Source: Pirellulaceae bacterium
GTDB taxonomy: Bacteria; Planctomycetota; Planctomycetia; Pirellulales; Pirellulaceae
Direction of reading: 5' to 3'
NCBI GenBank assembly: GCA_029243025.1
Contig: JAQWSU010000006.1
Location: 124,001 to 188,000, forward strand
DNA: 64,000 bases
The notes beneath the pieces are model-generated. The model did not search any database, was not told the origin of the DNA, and was given only the letters and a program-made list of their open reading frames with translations. Positions 18,099-26,161 of the stretch are shown here, piece after piece (positions within the stretch are counted from its first letter, which is position 1; the number at the start of each line of letters is the position of its first letter). A program made the position numbers and the translations under genes.

Positions 18099-19112
18099 TC
18101 AACCTTCTTTATCATCACTTTCTGATAGCTCATCCAGATGAGCTGTAATCGTGTGAATCAGTTGATGCAGATTTTGTCCGGTAACCGCCGAAATGAGAAG
18201 TACCGGTACGTCGAGTTCGGACTTGAATTGAGCGTGGATTTCCGTGGCCTCCGGCAACTCGGCCTTCGTCAACGCCACCACCTCAGCACGATTTGCTAAC
18301 TGGGAATCATAGGCTGCCAATTCAGCACGAATCGCATGATAGTTTTCCATCGGGTCAGTCCCATCCATCGGTGTGGGCTCAACCAAGTGCACAAGCACAC
18401 GGGTGCGTTCCACATGACGTAGGAACTCATGCCCCAGACCAACACCTTGATGGGCCCCATCTATCAGCCCAGGAATATCCGCCATAATGAACGATCGATC
18501 GAGGTCGATCTTCACCCGACCTAGGTTTGGCGTTTTGGTCGTGAACGGATAATCTGCAATCTCCGGTCTGGCATGAGACAATCGGCTAAGAAGAGTGCTC
18601 TTGCCTGCGTTCGGGCGCCCGATCAGGCCGACGTCCGCAATGGTCTTAAGCTCCAAAAGCAATCGGCGAGATTCACCCGATTCCCCCGAAGTATGCATTC
18701 TGGGAGCGCGATTGGTGGAACTCTTAAAGTGCGTGTTCCCCTTGCCACCACGACCCCCTTGGGCGGCAGTCACCCGATCACCCTCCTTGGCCAGATCCTT
18801 GATCACAAATCCATTCTTGGCATCGACCACAACCGTACCCGGGGGGACAGGAACAAGCAGATCCTCACCACTCCTCCCCTGACGATTGCTGCCCTCGCCG
18901 TGGCGACCTCGCTTAGCTTTCCAGAGCTTGCGGTGCGCCACAGATGATAATTGATTGACACCGGTCTGTGCTTCCAGAATCACGCTGCCGCCATCGCCGC
19001 CATCACCCCCGTCCGGACCTCCTCGCGGGACAAATCGCTCGCGTCGGAAACTGCAGCATCCGCTACCACCATCACCCGCCTGCACGTCGATTTGAACGCG
19101 ATCAACAAACAC
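18099..19112 (-). CDS. obg: Obg family GTPase
   Basis: A 337-residue GTPase acting in large-subunit ribosome assembly and stress control. The glycine-rich Obg domain (residues 1 to about 158) opens FVDRVQIDVQAGDGGSG. The G domain has IGRPNAGKSTLLSRL, FTTKTPNLG, DIPGLI, a diverged LTKAE in place of NKxD, and SAVTG. The C-terminal OCT domain is missing, which is common outside Firmicutes. I choose GTG 19112 because AGGGGA lies 8 nt upstream and this is where Obg proteins begin. The frame extends to 19178 without support. It follows rpmA as in most bacteria. Confidence 0.92.
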   Translation of the reverse strand: MFVDRVQIDVQAGDGGSGCCSFRRERFVPRGGPDGGDGGDGGSVILEAQTGVNQLSSVAHRKLWKAKRGRHGEGSNRQGRSGEDLLVPVPPGTVVVDAKNGFVIKDLAKEGDRVTAAQGGRGGKGNTHFKSSTNRAPRMHTSGESGESRRLLLELKTIADVGLIGRPNAGKSTLLSRLSHARPEIADYPFTTKTPNLGRVKIDLDRSFIMADIPGLIDGAHQGVGLGHEFLRHVERTRVLVHLVEPTPMDGTDPMENYHAIRAELAAYDSQLANRAEVVALTKAELPEATEIHAQFKSELDVPVLLISAVTGQNLHQLIHTITAHLDELSESDDKEG

Positions 19113-19237
19113 GACTCGATCCCCTACGCTCGACCGCTCGCTTCTATCCGCGAGTGCCCTATGAAAATCTGTGTACAAACAAAAAACGCGACCCTGAAGG
19201 CGGGGTCGCGATGATGATGGACTCTTTGGACCAGAGG

Positions 19238-19486
19238 TCAGGCCGCGGGAACAACGTTAATGCGGCGCCCTTTGCGGTCAAAATTAACAACCCCATCCAC
19301 CAAAGCGAACAGCGTGTAATCCTTCCCTTGGCCAACGTTTGAGCCTGGGTGAAAGCGGTTGCCTACTTGCCGGACCAGAATATTTCCAGCTCGTACGCTC
19401 TCACCGCCATATTTTTTAACTCCGCGTCGTTGCGCGTTGGAGTCACGTCCATTACGACTGGATCCTTGACCCTTCTTATGTGCCAT
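19238..19486 (-). CDS. rpmA: 50S ribosomal protein L27
   Basis: An 82-residue L27, beginning [20 protein letters not shown] with no leader peptide to be cleaved. The basic N-terminal tail reaches towards the peptidyl transferase centre. The body motifs ([24 protein letters not shown]) are typical. It is the first gene of an rpmA-obg pair. The usual upstream neighbour rplU (L21) is not here. The gene before it encodes an unrelated secreted protein. A good purine-rich AAGGAGCG ribosome binding site precedes the start. Confidence 0.96.
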   Translation of the reverse strand: MAHKKGQGSSRNGRDSNAQRRGVKKYGGESVRAGNILVRQVGNRFHPGSNVGQGKDYTLFALVDGVVNFDRKGRRINVVPAA

Positions 19487-19527
19487 GGCAATCGCTCCTT
19501 AGAAACCGGATCGGCGAATCCCTATTT

Positions 19528-20538
19528 CTACCGGTAGACCCACTGGTAATCAACCCGTTCTTTCAGGCCATAGAGCTTAAGAATATCGTCTTCGGTCTTG
19601 CCAGCGGGTACTTGAGACTGATTCGGCACCCCAAAACGGAACTCGCTCTCCGTCGGATTGATCGCGTCGCCCGGTCGCCAAAAGTTGAGCTGCAGCGTCT
19701 TAAACAGGAATCTACGGCCCGTTCCAGGCGAATCTCCGGCCTTGAAGCCATCGGCCGGATCCTGCCATTGATAGGCATTGGTCAGCCCTCGTACGTAAAT
19801 CGAAAAGAAATCGCTGCGAGGATCGACATTCACCCACGTCGCGACTCCCCAAACGCTTTTATCCTCAAGCTCGCTGCTAATCGGAATGTTCACATCGCTG
19901 ATCGATACTGAGTTGTAGAGCTTTCTATTCGGATCTTCCCGCTGGCGAATCGCAGCCACCGCAGTTGGCATCACTTTATCCAAATAAACCCGATCGACGT
20001 CGTGACACTGCAGCAAGAAATTGGGGAAAAATCGGATCGTGTGATCCACCGGCTCGACCGCATAGGTGTTCCGACCCGACTCATCCGGCACGGGTGACGG
20101 ACTCAGATGCTTCCCATTGTTCCGGACGTTGTAGACCAAATACCAAACCGTCTGCGGCTTCACCGTGCCATCTGGCTGTTCGAGATCGACCTGAATCATA
20201 CTGAGCGGTTTGAAGCTGAACTCAAGTGCCCAAATATTACGACGAAAAATGGTCGTTTTGACGCGGGCCAGCAATGTTTCACTCTCGGCAGAGAGGTTCG
20301 GTTGCCAACTGAGTTGCGGAGCACCTACCGACAGCTCTACGATTTCTCGTGGCCCGCTGAAAGTTTCGTCATCCTGGACCTCGGAAGGGATCGTGGTCAT
20401 CACGCCCGGCGCCAACTTGCGCGTCCCTGTCTTTGCCGCTCGCCGTTGGGCAGGAGCAAAGTCGACATCCACCACGAAAACCATCACGGCAGGAAGGAAG
20501 AGAGCGATAAAGAATCGAGTGTTAAGCATTGCAAGCAT
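19528..20538 (-). CDS. Secreted protein of unknown function
   Basis: About 336 residues, with a signal peptide (LNTRFFIALFLPAVMVFVVDV) ending before residue 30. The mature part has no catalytic motif I recognise. It contains alternating beta-strand-like segments, such as IWALEFSFKPLSMIQVDL and VWYLVYNVRNNGKHL, and ends KERVDYQWVYR. It resembles conserved planctomycete secreted proteins without known role. ATG 20538 and the in-frame ATG 20529 are both possible. Neither has a strong ribosome binding site. It lies 41 bp upstream of rpmA on the same strand and may share its transcript. Confidence 0.65.
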   Translation of the reverse strand: MLAMLNTRFFIALFLPAVMVFVVDVDFAPAQRRAAKTGTRKLAPGVMTTIPSEVQDDETFSGPREIVELSVGAPQLSWQPNLSAESETLLARVKTTIFRRNIWALEFSFKPLSMIQVDLEQPDGTVKPQTVWYLVYNVRNNGKHLSPSPVPDESGRNTYAVEPVDHTIRFFPNFLLQCHDVDRVYLDKVMPTAVAAIRQREDPNRKLYNSVSISDVNIPISSELEDKSVWGVATWVNVDPRSDFFSIYVRGLTNAYQWQDPADGFKAGDSPGTGRRFLFKTLQLNFWRPGDAINPTESEFRFGVPNQSQVPAGKTEDDILKLYGLKERVDYQWVYR

Positions 20539-20670
20539 GAGTAAAAAAACGTCGAGCAAGGAGGAACTAAAGAGGGAATAGCGACTGCTAGACGCATATC
20601 GACGGATCCAACTAACAGTATAGCTGGCCTGCGCAAACTGGGTCAAATTCCAATTCAGCCGGAATCCAAT

Positions 20671-21426
20671 TTATTCGCACGCACGAAACTTCCAAACGAG
20701 CTCATGATCAACCGCTGCTTGTTTCATTTGCTTAGCCGAACTGTATTTTGTTGCGGGTATTCGAAGCGCAGGAACCGCAAGGGTGATTTCCACCACCGTC
20801 AGAGGCCAGGGAACAATGGAGTAAACCGACTCATCTGTTTGTACGAGCTCCAGGTCGGGTCCTGAGGGTTGCGACAATTGAACTGCCATCCGATTCAAAC
20901 AAAGCAGTAAGCTCAGCTTGTCGAAGAATTGCAGATAATCCACCGCCAAATCAGCCAGCGCTCGATCCGGTTCAGCCTTGCCCCGCTCGAATGTCCATCG
21001 CCGCAGCCAACGCTCGGATTCGGCTTCAAACCGCTCCACAAACTTGCAGGTCGAATCACTGGTGTCTTCCGGAGTAAAGAGTTGCCTCATCCGCAAGAAA
21101 TGCTGAGCCACAATGTAAGCCGTCAGCGGCCCCATCGCGGCTGCTGACAGAATGGATTCCGTCCAGATGGCATTGCTTTCTGCGATCGCCATTTCATTGA
21201 ACGCTCGCGGTGCCCCCGATTCGGGGTCTCCGTTCGACTGCAGATCGCATTCGCGCCAACCATCGTCGTGATGCAGGATTGCCGCGAGCAAGGCCTCCCG
21301 ATCCTGCCAGCTTCCAAAATCGACCATGGCCTGCCAGCATGCGGCGAACCCGGCTGACAAACGTGCGTGATCCACTTGGTGGATCAAAAGCCAGTCAGAG
21401 CCGTCAGCGGTCGAACGGCGAATCAT
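20671..21426 (-). CDS. DUF3891 family protein
   Basis: A 251-residue soluble protein resembling the DUF3891 family. Visible hallmarks are an N-terminal HQVDHARLSAGFA, then LLAAILHHDDGWRE with a His-His-Asp-Asp cluster that could bind metal, and later AYIVAQHF. The pattern of conserved His and Asp recalls the HD-domain hydrolase fold, but that is inference. No signal peptide. It stands between two secreted proteins on the same strand and its role is unknown. Confidence 0.7.
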   Translation of the reverse strand: MIRRSTADGSDWLLIHQVDHARLSAGFAACWQAMVDFGSWQDREALLAAILHHDDGWRECDLQSNGDPESGAPRAFNEMAIAESNAIWTESILSAAAMGPLTAYIVAQHFLRMRQLFTPEDTSDSTCKFVERFEAESERWLRRWTFERGKAEPDRALADLAVDYLQFFDKLSLLLCLNRMAVQLSQPSGPDLELVQTDESVYSIVPWPLTVVEITLAVPALRIPATKYSSAKQMKQAAVDHELVWKFRACE

Positions 21427-21537
21427 GGTTCAGCCCGGTTCGCAGAAGGTTTATCACAAAAATTCGAACACGAAGTCGGGAGGATCAAGCTTGACCGCTT
21501 CGGCTTCAGTTCACCACGACCGATGACCCTCTGGCGA

Positions 21538-22929
21538 TCACCGAACCGTTTCGTCTAAGGCTGCCGTCGCATCATGGTCAAATTCTTCTTGGGGAAGATC
21601 CAGGAATCGAATGCTACTGGTCAAGGCAAGATCTTCGCCGCCAAATTGCTCGACATCCGTCGCACCCATCGTAAAAACGCAAGAAACTCGACGACCATCC
21701 GTGTGAGTCACATGATAGTAAATCCACAAGATGGGTGCCTGATCGACAGTCCCCGCCGCAACCACCCGGAGTATCTTCTGCCCTTTTTTGTTCGTCGATT
21801 TTTTGGCATCAACAATCTGTGTCACTGAATCACCCAAAACCATGCTGATATCTTGCTGAAACTTATGCATCGTCAGCGGCTTTTTCTTGCTGACCGGTGG
21901 CAAGGCGCTGATGTTACATTGGGCCAGCATGCGGCCATCGTCCACACATCGAAACACCGTAATCGTCGGACTCTCGGAAAAAACGTGCCAGCGGCGGTTA
22001 TGAAGGACCGCATAACCAGCCTCATCGTTGACATGCTCAAGCAAGCCGCCTTGAACGCCATGCCGCAGATCGAAAGCTGCGATGGCCTGATCATGGAGAT
22101 GTTTCGGCTGCTTAACAGGTCCGCGCACCATTCGCAGACGGGCCTTAACGTTGAGACCTGGCGTTGAGGCACCAATTTCGCGCTGTTCCTCAATCGTGAT
22201 CGCAACCCAGTTGATCAAAGCAGATTGAACATCGAAGTTGTACTTGCCCGTGAGTTTGACCTCGGTGACAACTCCTTTGACGGTGCCGATTATACTCCCC
22301 TCAAGGGTCATATAAGCGGTGCCATCCTCAAGCTTTACCAGCTCGCTTTGTACAGCGTTGACGGTCACCGCATCCAGATTGAAAAGTAGAGCCAACAGGG
22401 TGTCGTCATGCTTCCACGTGTCGTTCAGCTCCTGTTCGGATTGAGGCAGCAGCCGTTCGATCAAACTACTCAAACCCGGAAATTCAATCAGTTCCAGTTC
22501 CTGTCGGCTGAGTGCGCCCGTTGGACAAACAAACATATCTTCGAGTTCGTTCGGATCGACCACGATCCATCGTGACGCGTCCCGCAGCTGCGAAGAATTG
22601 CCGCGACCATCCACCTGGAAATCGGATTTGGCCTCCTCGAAGTAGCGAACACTCCGGCCCGTCTGTTGATCGAGCACTCGTTCCTCGTAGAGAAAATTAC
22701 CAATCGCCTTCAACGGATGTTCTTTTGGCTTGTTCTTCCCGCCACGCTGGGAAAAAAGCCGGCCAGACACTTCGTAAGCAACTTTCACCTGTCGAGTTCC
22801 CCTCGCCGCTGACGGCGTAAGGTCAACGCTATCTGGCGCTGCCTGAAGGGAAACGCTCGAAAGGAGTACCAACCCGCCAATAACTCGGGAAAGATACGAA
22901 CACAAAGTTCTGGAAAATCTATGAAACAT
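21538..22929 (-). CDS. Secreted protein of unknown function
   Basis: A 463-residue product with a signal peptide ending near residue 31 (VSLQAAP). The mature chain is rich in beta strands and has no motif I can name. It starts at ATG 22929 with a strong GGAGGTGG 5 nt upstream. Composition and architecture fit the many secreted proteins peculiar to planctomycetes. It is divergent from the sigma factor gene across a 535-bp gap that holds an inverted repeat. Confidence 0.65.
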   Translation of the reverse strand: MFHRFSRTLCSYLSRVIGGLVLLSSVSLQAAPDSVDLTPSAARGTRQVKVAYEVSGRLFSQRGGKNKPKEHPLKAIGNFLYEERVLDQQTGRSVRYFEEAKSDFQVDGRGNSSQLRDASRWIVVDPNELEDMFVCPTGALSRQELELIEFPGLSSLIERLLPQSEQELNDTWKHDDTLLALLFNLDAVTVNAVQSELVKLEDGTAYMTLEGSIIGTVKGVVTEVKLTGKYNFDVQSALINWVAITIEEQREIGASTPGLNVKARLRMVRGPVKQPKHLHDQAIAAFDLRHGVQGGLLEHVNDEAGYAVLHNRRWHVFSESPTITVFRCVDDGRMLAQCNISALPPVSKKKPLTMHKFQQDISMVLGDSVTQIVDAKKSTNKKGQKILRVVAAGTVDQAPILWIYYHVTHTDGRRVSCVFTMGATDVEQFGGEDLALTSSIRFLDLPQEEFDHDATAALDETVR

Positions 22930-23464
22930 CAGTCCACCTCCGGGCCGTCTGGGCGTTTTCGTTCCTCATAGAGATAGATCGACTGACCCGTGGGGCGAAC
23001 TTTGGCGTCAAGTGTCCAATACATGCGCGTCAGTTATCTTCGTCGACATCCGCGAAACGAGGGTTGGGTTGACTCTGGGGATCCGCTTGCTACGGAATAA
23101 TCCGACCACCCAAAAAAGAACCTAAGTCATTACTAAAAAATGACTTAACGAGTGCTGTCCCAAATCGATTCGGGCAAAACCGCGAACATTCCCCGATCAT
23201 TTGCGACTGTTTGCACGTAAACCGCTATAAAGAAGTTGTTATCGGAAATCACTTGGCTCTTGACCATTTGTTTTGCAAGATTCGCAGGCTTTTCGGCAAC
23301 TTGGATACACTCGACTGCAACATTCGGCCTCATTGGACGAATAGCTGGTCGGGACGAGCGGCTTGGGGAACAACCGCCAGTCCATTTTTCGGATTATTTG
23401 TCGGGCGATGGGAATCGCATGGAACACCGACTCGAATCCGCAAACGGAGAGAACGAGGTGGGTG
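22930..23464. other. 535-bp divergent intergenic region
   Basis: The region separates the minus-strand secreted protein gene from the plus-strand sigma factor gene. Short frames here have no support. It should hold both promoters, though I could not pick a convincing -35/-10 pair. The clearest element is the inverted repeat at 23123-23147. A long leader for the sigma factor transcript is possible. Confidence 0.5.
23123..23147. promoter_or_regulatory. 9-bp inverted repeat in the sigma factor upstream region
   Basis: The arms taagtcatt (23123-23131) and aatgactta (23139-23147) are perfect inverted repeats with a 7-nt A-rich spacer. There is no T run beyond, so it is not a standard terminator. 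It could be an operator controlling either divergent gene. Confidence 0.4.
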
Positions 23465-25129
23465 ATGCATTCGGAATATCGAAATCAAATCCTGAAGCAA
23501 TTGCGCGATCAACAGGTCCGGTACGCACCGCGCGATAAGAAGCTGGAGCAGGTCAGCAATGCTGAGGCCCTTCTCCACGAGGTTTCTGGGGACAAAACCT
23601 ATCCCTACGAATTCCTCTGCTATCGTATCACGGGCTATCGTCCCGAATCGTCCCCACATTTGACCGTGGCAGGCGAAGAGCTCGGACACGACTTGAGACT
23701 CTTCATCGAAGATGTCTCGGACGCTGCGGATGTGAACGTTCAAGAAGCGGGACAACCCGTCTATACGGTCGAAGATTTGAGCAAGCTGTTCAACGTTTCC
23801 ACCAAGACAATCTCGCGATGGCGTCAACAAGGGTTGGTCAGTCGTCGCTTTTTGTTCAACGGTCGTAAACGAGTCGGTTTTTTGCAGCAGAGCGTTGATC
23901 GGTTCGTCACCAACAATCGCGAGCGAGTGAAACGGGGAGAACGCTTCAGTCAATTGACGAGTCAGGAGCGTGGCGAGATTGTTCAGCGGGCACGACGACT
24001 CGCCAGAGCCGGTGGAACACCTTCCGAAGTCACCCGTCGCATCGCGAAACAGATGAATCGGAGTATCGAAACAATTCGCTACACGCTGAAACATTTCGAC
24101 AGCAAGCACCCTGAACTGGCAATTTTCCCCGATCGCACGGGGCCACTCACGGTGGAAGCAAAGGAAGCGATTTATCGTCAGTACCGTCGCGGCACCACCG
24201 TTGACGAGCTGGCCAAACGCCACTGCCGTACCAAGACCAGCATTTACCGAGTGGTCAACGAGATGCGGGCCGAGCGGATCATGGAGCTCCCACTCGATTT
24301 CATCGGTAACGAATGCTTTGAACAACGTCATGCGGAAAAAGTCATCCTGACACCGATGCCTGAGAGTGACAAAAAGGCACGAGCGGCTCGCTCGCCAAGT
24401 GGTTTACCTCCTTACCTGGCGTCCCTGTATGACGTCCCGCTGCTGAATCGAGAGCAAGAAGGACATCTATTCAGAAAACTTAACTTCCTCAAGTTCAAGG
24501 CAGCTCAACTGCGAGAATCGATTGACTTGGTCAACGCAAAGAGCACGGTCATGGACGAAATCGAAAAGCTGTATGACCAGGCGGTCGACGTGAAAAACCA
24601 GATCGTGCAAGCGAACCTGCGGCTGGTCGTTTCGATTGCCAAGCGACACGTAACCCAATCCGAGGAGTTTTTCGGGCTGGTCAGTGATGGAAACATGTCC
24701 CTGATTCGTGCCGCGGAAAAGTTCGACTACGCTCGAGGCAACAAGTTCAGCACCTACGCCAGTTGGGCCATTATGAAGAACTTTGCTCGCACAATCCCGC
24801 AGGAATTCAAGCAGCGTGATCGATTCCGCACCAGTAGCGAAGAAATGTTCGTTTCCACGGAAGATTTCCGAAAGGGCCTCTACGAGCAAGAGAGTGCTCA
24901 ACAGTTACGTGAGTCCCAAGTGGACCAAATCCTGTCGAGTCTTGATGATCGTGAACAAAAGATCATCATCAGCCGATTTGGCTTGGACCACAAAAATGAG
25001 CCTCAAACCCTCAAAGAGGTCGGAGCTCAAATGGGTGTCACAAAGGAGCGAATTCGTCAGATCGAAGCCAGAGCCCTCACCAAGCTCCGCTTGGCGGCTC
25101 AGGAGGAAAAGATCGAAATTCCCGAGTAA
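23465..25129 (+). CDS. Sigma-70 family factor with N-terminal helix-turn-helix extension
   Basis: A 554-residue sigma factor whose C-terminal half is a normal core. It has region 1.2-like residues 313-345, region 2 at 371-447 (NLRLVVSIAKRH, DGNMSLIRAAEKFDY, GNKFSTYASWAI) and region 4 at 486-545 (LDDREQKIIISRFGL, GVTKERIRQIEARAL). Region 3 is reduced. The first 310 residues replace region 1.1 and hold an excisionase/MerR-like helix-turn-helix (99-145, YTVEDLSKLFNVSTKTISRW) plus two further helix-turn-helix-like units (about 163-212, 228-270). ATG 23465 is preceded by GAGGTGGG. It may be the primary or an alternative sigma factor. Confidence 0.88.
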   Translation: MHSEYRNQILKQLRDQQVRYAPRDKKLEQVSNAEALLHEVSGDKTYPYEFLCYRITGYRPESSPHLTVAGEELGHDLRLFIEDVSDAADVNVQEAGQPVYTVEDLSKLFNVSTKTISRWRQQGLVSRRFLFNGRKRVGFLQQSVDRFVTNNRERVKRGERFSQLTSQERGEIVQRARRLARAGGTPSEVTRRIAKQMNRSIETIRYTLKHFDSKHPELAIFPDRTGPLTVEAKEAIYRQYRRGTTVDELAKRHCRTKTSIYRVVNEMRAERIMELPLDFIGNECFEQRHAEKVILTPMPESDKKARAARSPSGLPPYLASLYDVPLLNREQEGHLFRKLNFLKFKAAQLRESIDLVNAKSTVMDEIEKLYDQAVDVKNQIVQANLRLVVSIAKRHVTQSEEFFGLVSDGNMSLIRAAEKFDYARGNKFSTYASWAIMKNFARTIPQEFKQRDRFRTSSEEMFVSTEDFRKGLYEQESAQQLRESQVDQILSSLDDREQKIIISRFGLDHKNEPQTLKEVGAQMGVTKERIRQIEARALTKLRLAAQEEKIEIPE

Positions 25130-25166
25130 CTGACACAAGGGCCGACAACAACCGGTCGATGATGAG

Positions 25167-25198
25167 AGGCGTTCGTGGATTCACGGACGCCTTTTTTT
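25167..25198 (+). terminator. Rho-independent terminator of the sigma factor gene
   Basis: The stem ggcgttcgtg / cacggacgcc (one G-U pair, plus an outer A-T) closes a gatt loop and is followed by seven T residues. It begins 38 bp after the sigma factor stop and separates that gene from the tRNA/tuf operon. Confidence 0.9.
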
Positions 25199-25220
25199 GC
25201 CCATGCGAGCCGTCGACGAG

Positions 25221-25253
25221 CCACCGCAAACCCACCGCAAACCCACCGCAAAC
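25221..25253. repeat. 11-bp tandem repeat, three copies
   Basis: Three perfect copies of ccaccgcaaac lie between the sigma factor terminator and the tRNA promoter. They are non-coding. No function is evident. Confidence 0.75.
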
Positions 25254-25386
25254 CACGATCCGCACAATCCACCAAGCCTCGCCATTCCCAAAGAACACAC
25301 CCAGCCACCAAGGGGCTCCAAAAATCATTTTGCGAACTTCCACAGTTGGGCTAGCGGAACACGCCATGATTTTCTACTATTCCGTA

Positions 25387-25414
25387 TTGCACCGTGCGCC
25401 AAGGTCAGTATAGT
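25387..25414 (+). promoter_or_regulatory. Promoter of the tRNA-tuf operon
   Basis: TTGCAC (25387-25392), a 16-nt spacer and TATAGT (25409-25414) form a near-consensus sigma-70 promoter. Transcription would begin near 25421, about 23 nt before the first tRNA. The position fits a strong growth-linked promoter for the tRNA and tuf genes. Confidence 0.65.
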
Positions 25415-25443
25415 GACTGGTTTTCATGGAACTTGAACTCAGC

Positions 25444-25516
25444 GCTAGCGTAGCTCAATTGGCAGAGCAGCTGATTTGTAATCAGCAGGTTGTGGGTTCA
25501 AGTCCCTCCGCTAGCT
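25444..25516 (+). tRNA. tRNA-Thr (anticodon TGT)
   Basis: A 73-nt cloverleaf. The acceptor arms gctagcg and cgctagc pair perfectly, and the anticodon stem ctgat/atcag encloses a TGT anticodon. The T arm loop reads gttcaag. The 3' CCA is not encoded. It is the first of four clustered tRNAs ahead of tuf. Confidence 0.96.
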
Positions 25517-25611
25517 CTCGGGATAAACTCCGAAGCGATCGGAAAGAAAGGGTAACGGGCCTTCGTTCCGTTGAGATAAAAGGATTGCGAGCACATCCGG
25601 CGGCGGCCAAC

Positions 25612-25693
25612 GGGGGGTTTCCCGAGCGGTCAAAGGGGTCAGACTGTAAATCTGATGGCAATGCCTTCGCAGGTTCGAATCCTGCACCCCCCA
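25612..25693 (+). tRNA. tRNA-Tyr (anticodon GTA)
   Basis: An 82-nt type II tRNA with a long variable arm. The acceptor stem ggggggt pairs with acccccc, and the anticodon loop reads ctgtaaa with GTA at its centre. The T loop is gttcgaat. The CCA is not encoded. Confidence 0.96.
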
Positions 25694-25775
25694 TTAACCA
25701 AGAAATGGGGCGGCCAAAGTCGATAAATGGGTTCGAACTGGAGGGTCTATTTAATTCCGGATATTTTTGCTTGCT

Positions 25776-25846
25776 GCGGGTGTAGCTCAACGGTAGAGCC
25801 ATAGCCTTCCAAGCTAAAGACGAGGGTTCGACTCCCTTCACCCGCT
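25776..25846 (+). tRNA. tRNA-Gly (anticodon TCC)
   Basis: A 71-nt tRNA with acceptor arms gcgggtg and cacccgc and anticodon loop cttccaa (TCC). The outermost anticodon-stem position looks like an A-A mismatch, a small oddity that may be tolerated or marks the stem end. It is followed directly by a short T run. Confidence 0.94.
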
Positions 25847-26006
25847 TTTTGCGGCACTCAGTTTTGAATAGTCGGTAAATCGTGGTAAATGCGAGAATCA
25901 GACAGGTTTTCAAAACCGCAGAGCCACTAGAGAGAAACGAGAGCTGCAAGCATGACGGATAATTTTGGAGCCGGTCCAACGGCAGTCCTGAGGAACCAAA
26001 AACCTT

Positions 26007-26080
<74 letters not shown>

Positions 26081-26161
26081 CTGAATTTTTTTATACGGTA
26101 ATCGTGGTGTGTGGCCCCGATTCGTAGTCAGCTTTGCACTGGTAATTGTTAGGTAGAGAGC

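Larger units (their letters stand above)
25130..25443. other. 314-bp gap between sigma factor and tRNA array
   Basis: It contains the sigma factor terminator (25167-25198), a short 11-bp tandem repeat (25221-25253) and the tRNA/tuf promoter (25387-25414). No gene is supported. Confidence 0.7.

Noticed and set aside
23330-24331. 333-residue minus-strand frame antisense to the sigma factor
   Set aside because: It overlaps the well-supported sigma factor, lacks a ribosome binding site and resembles no family.
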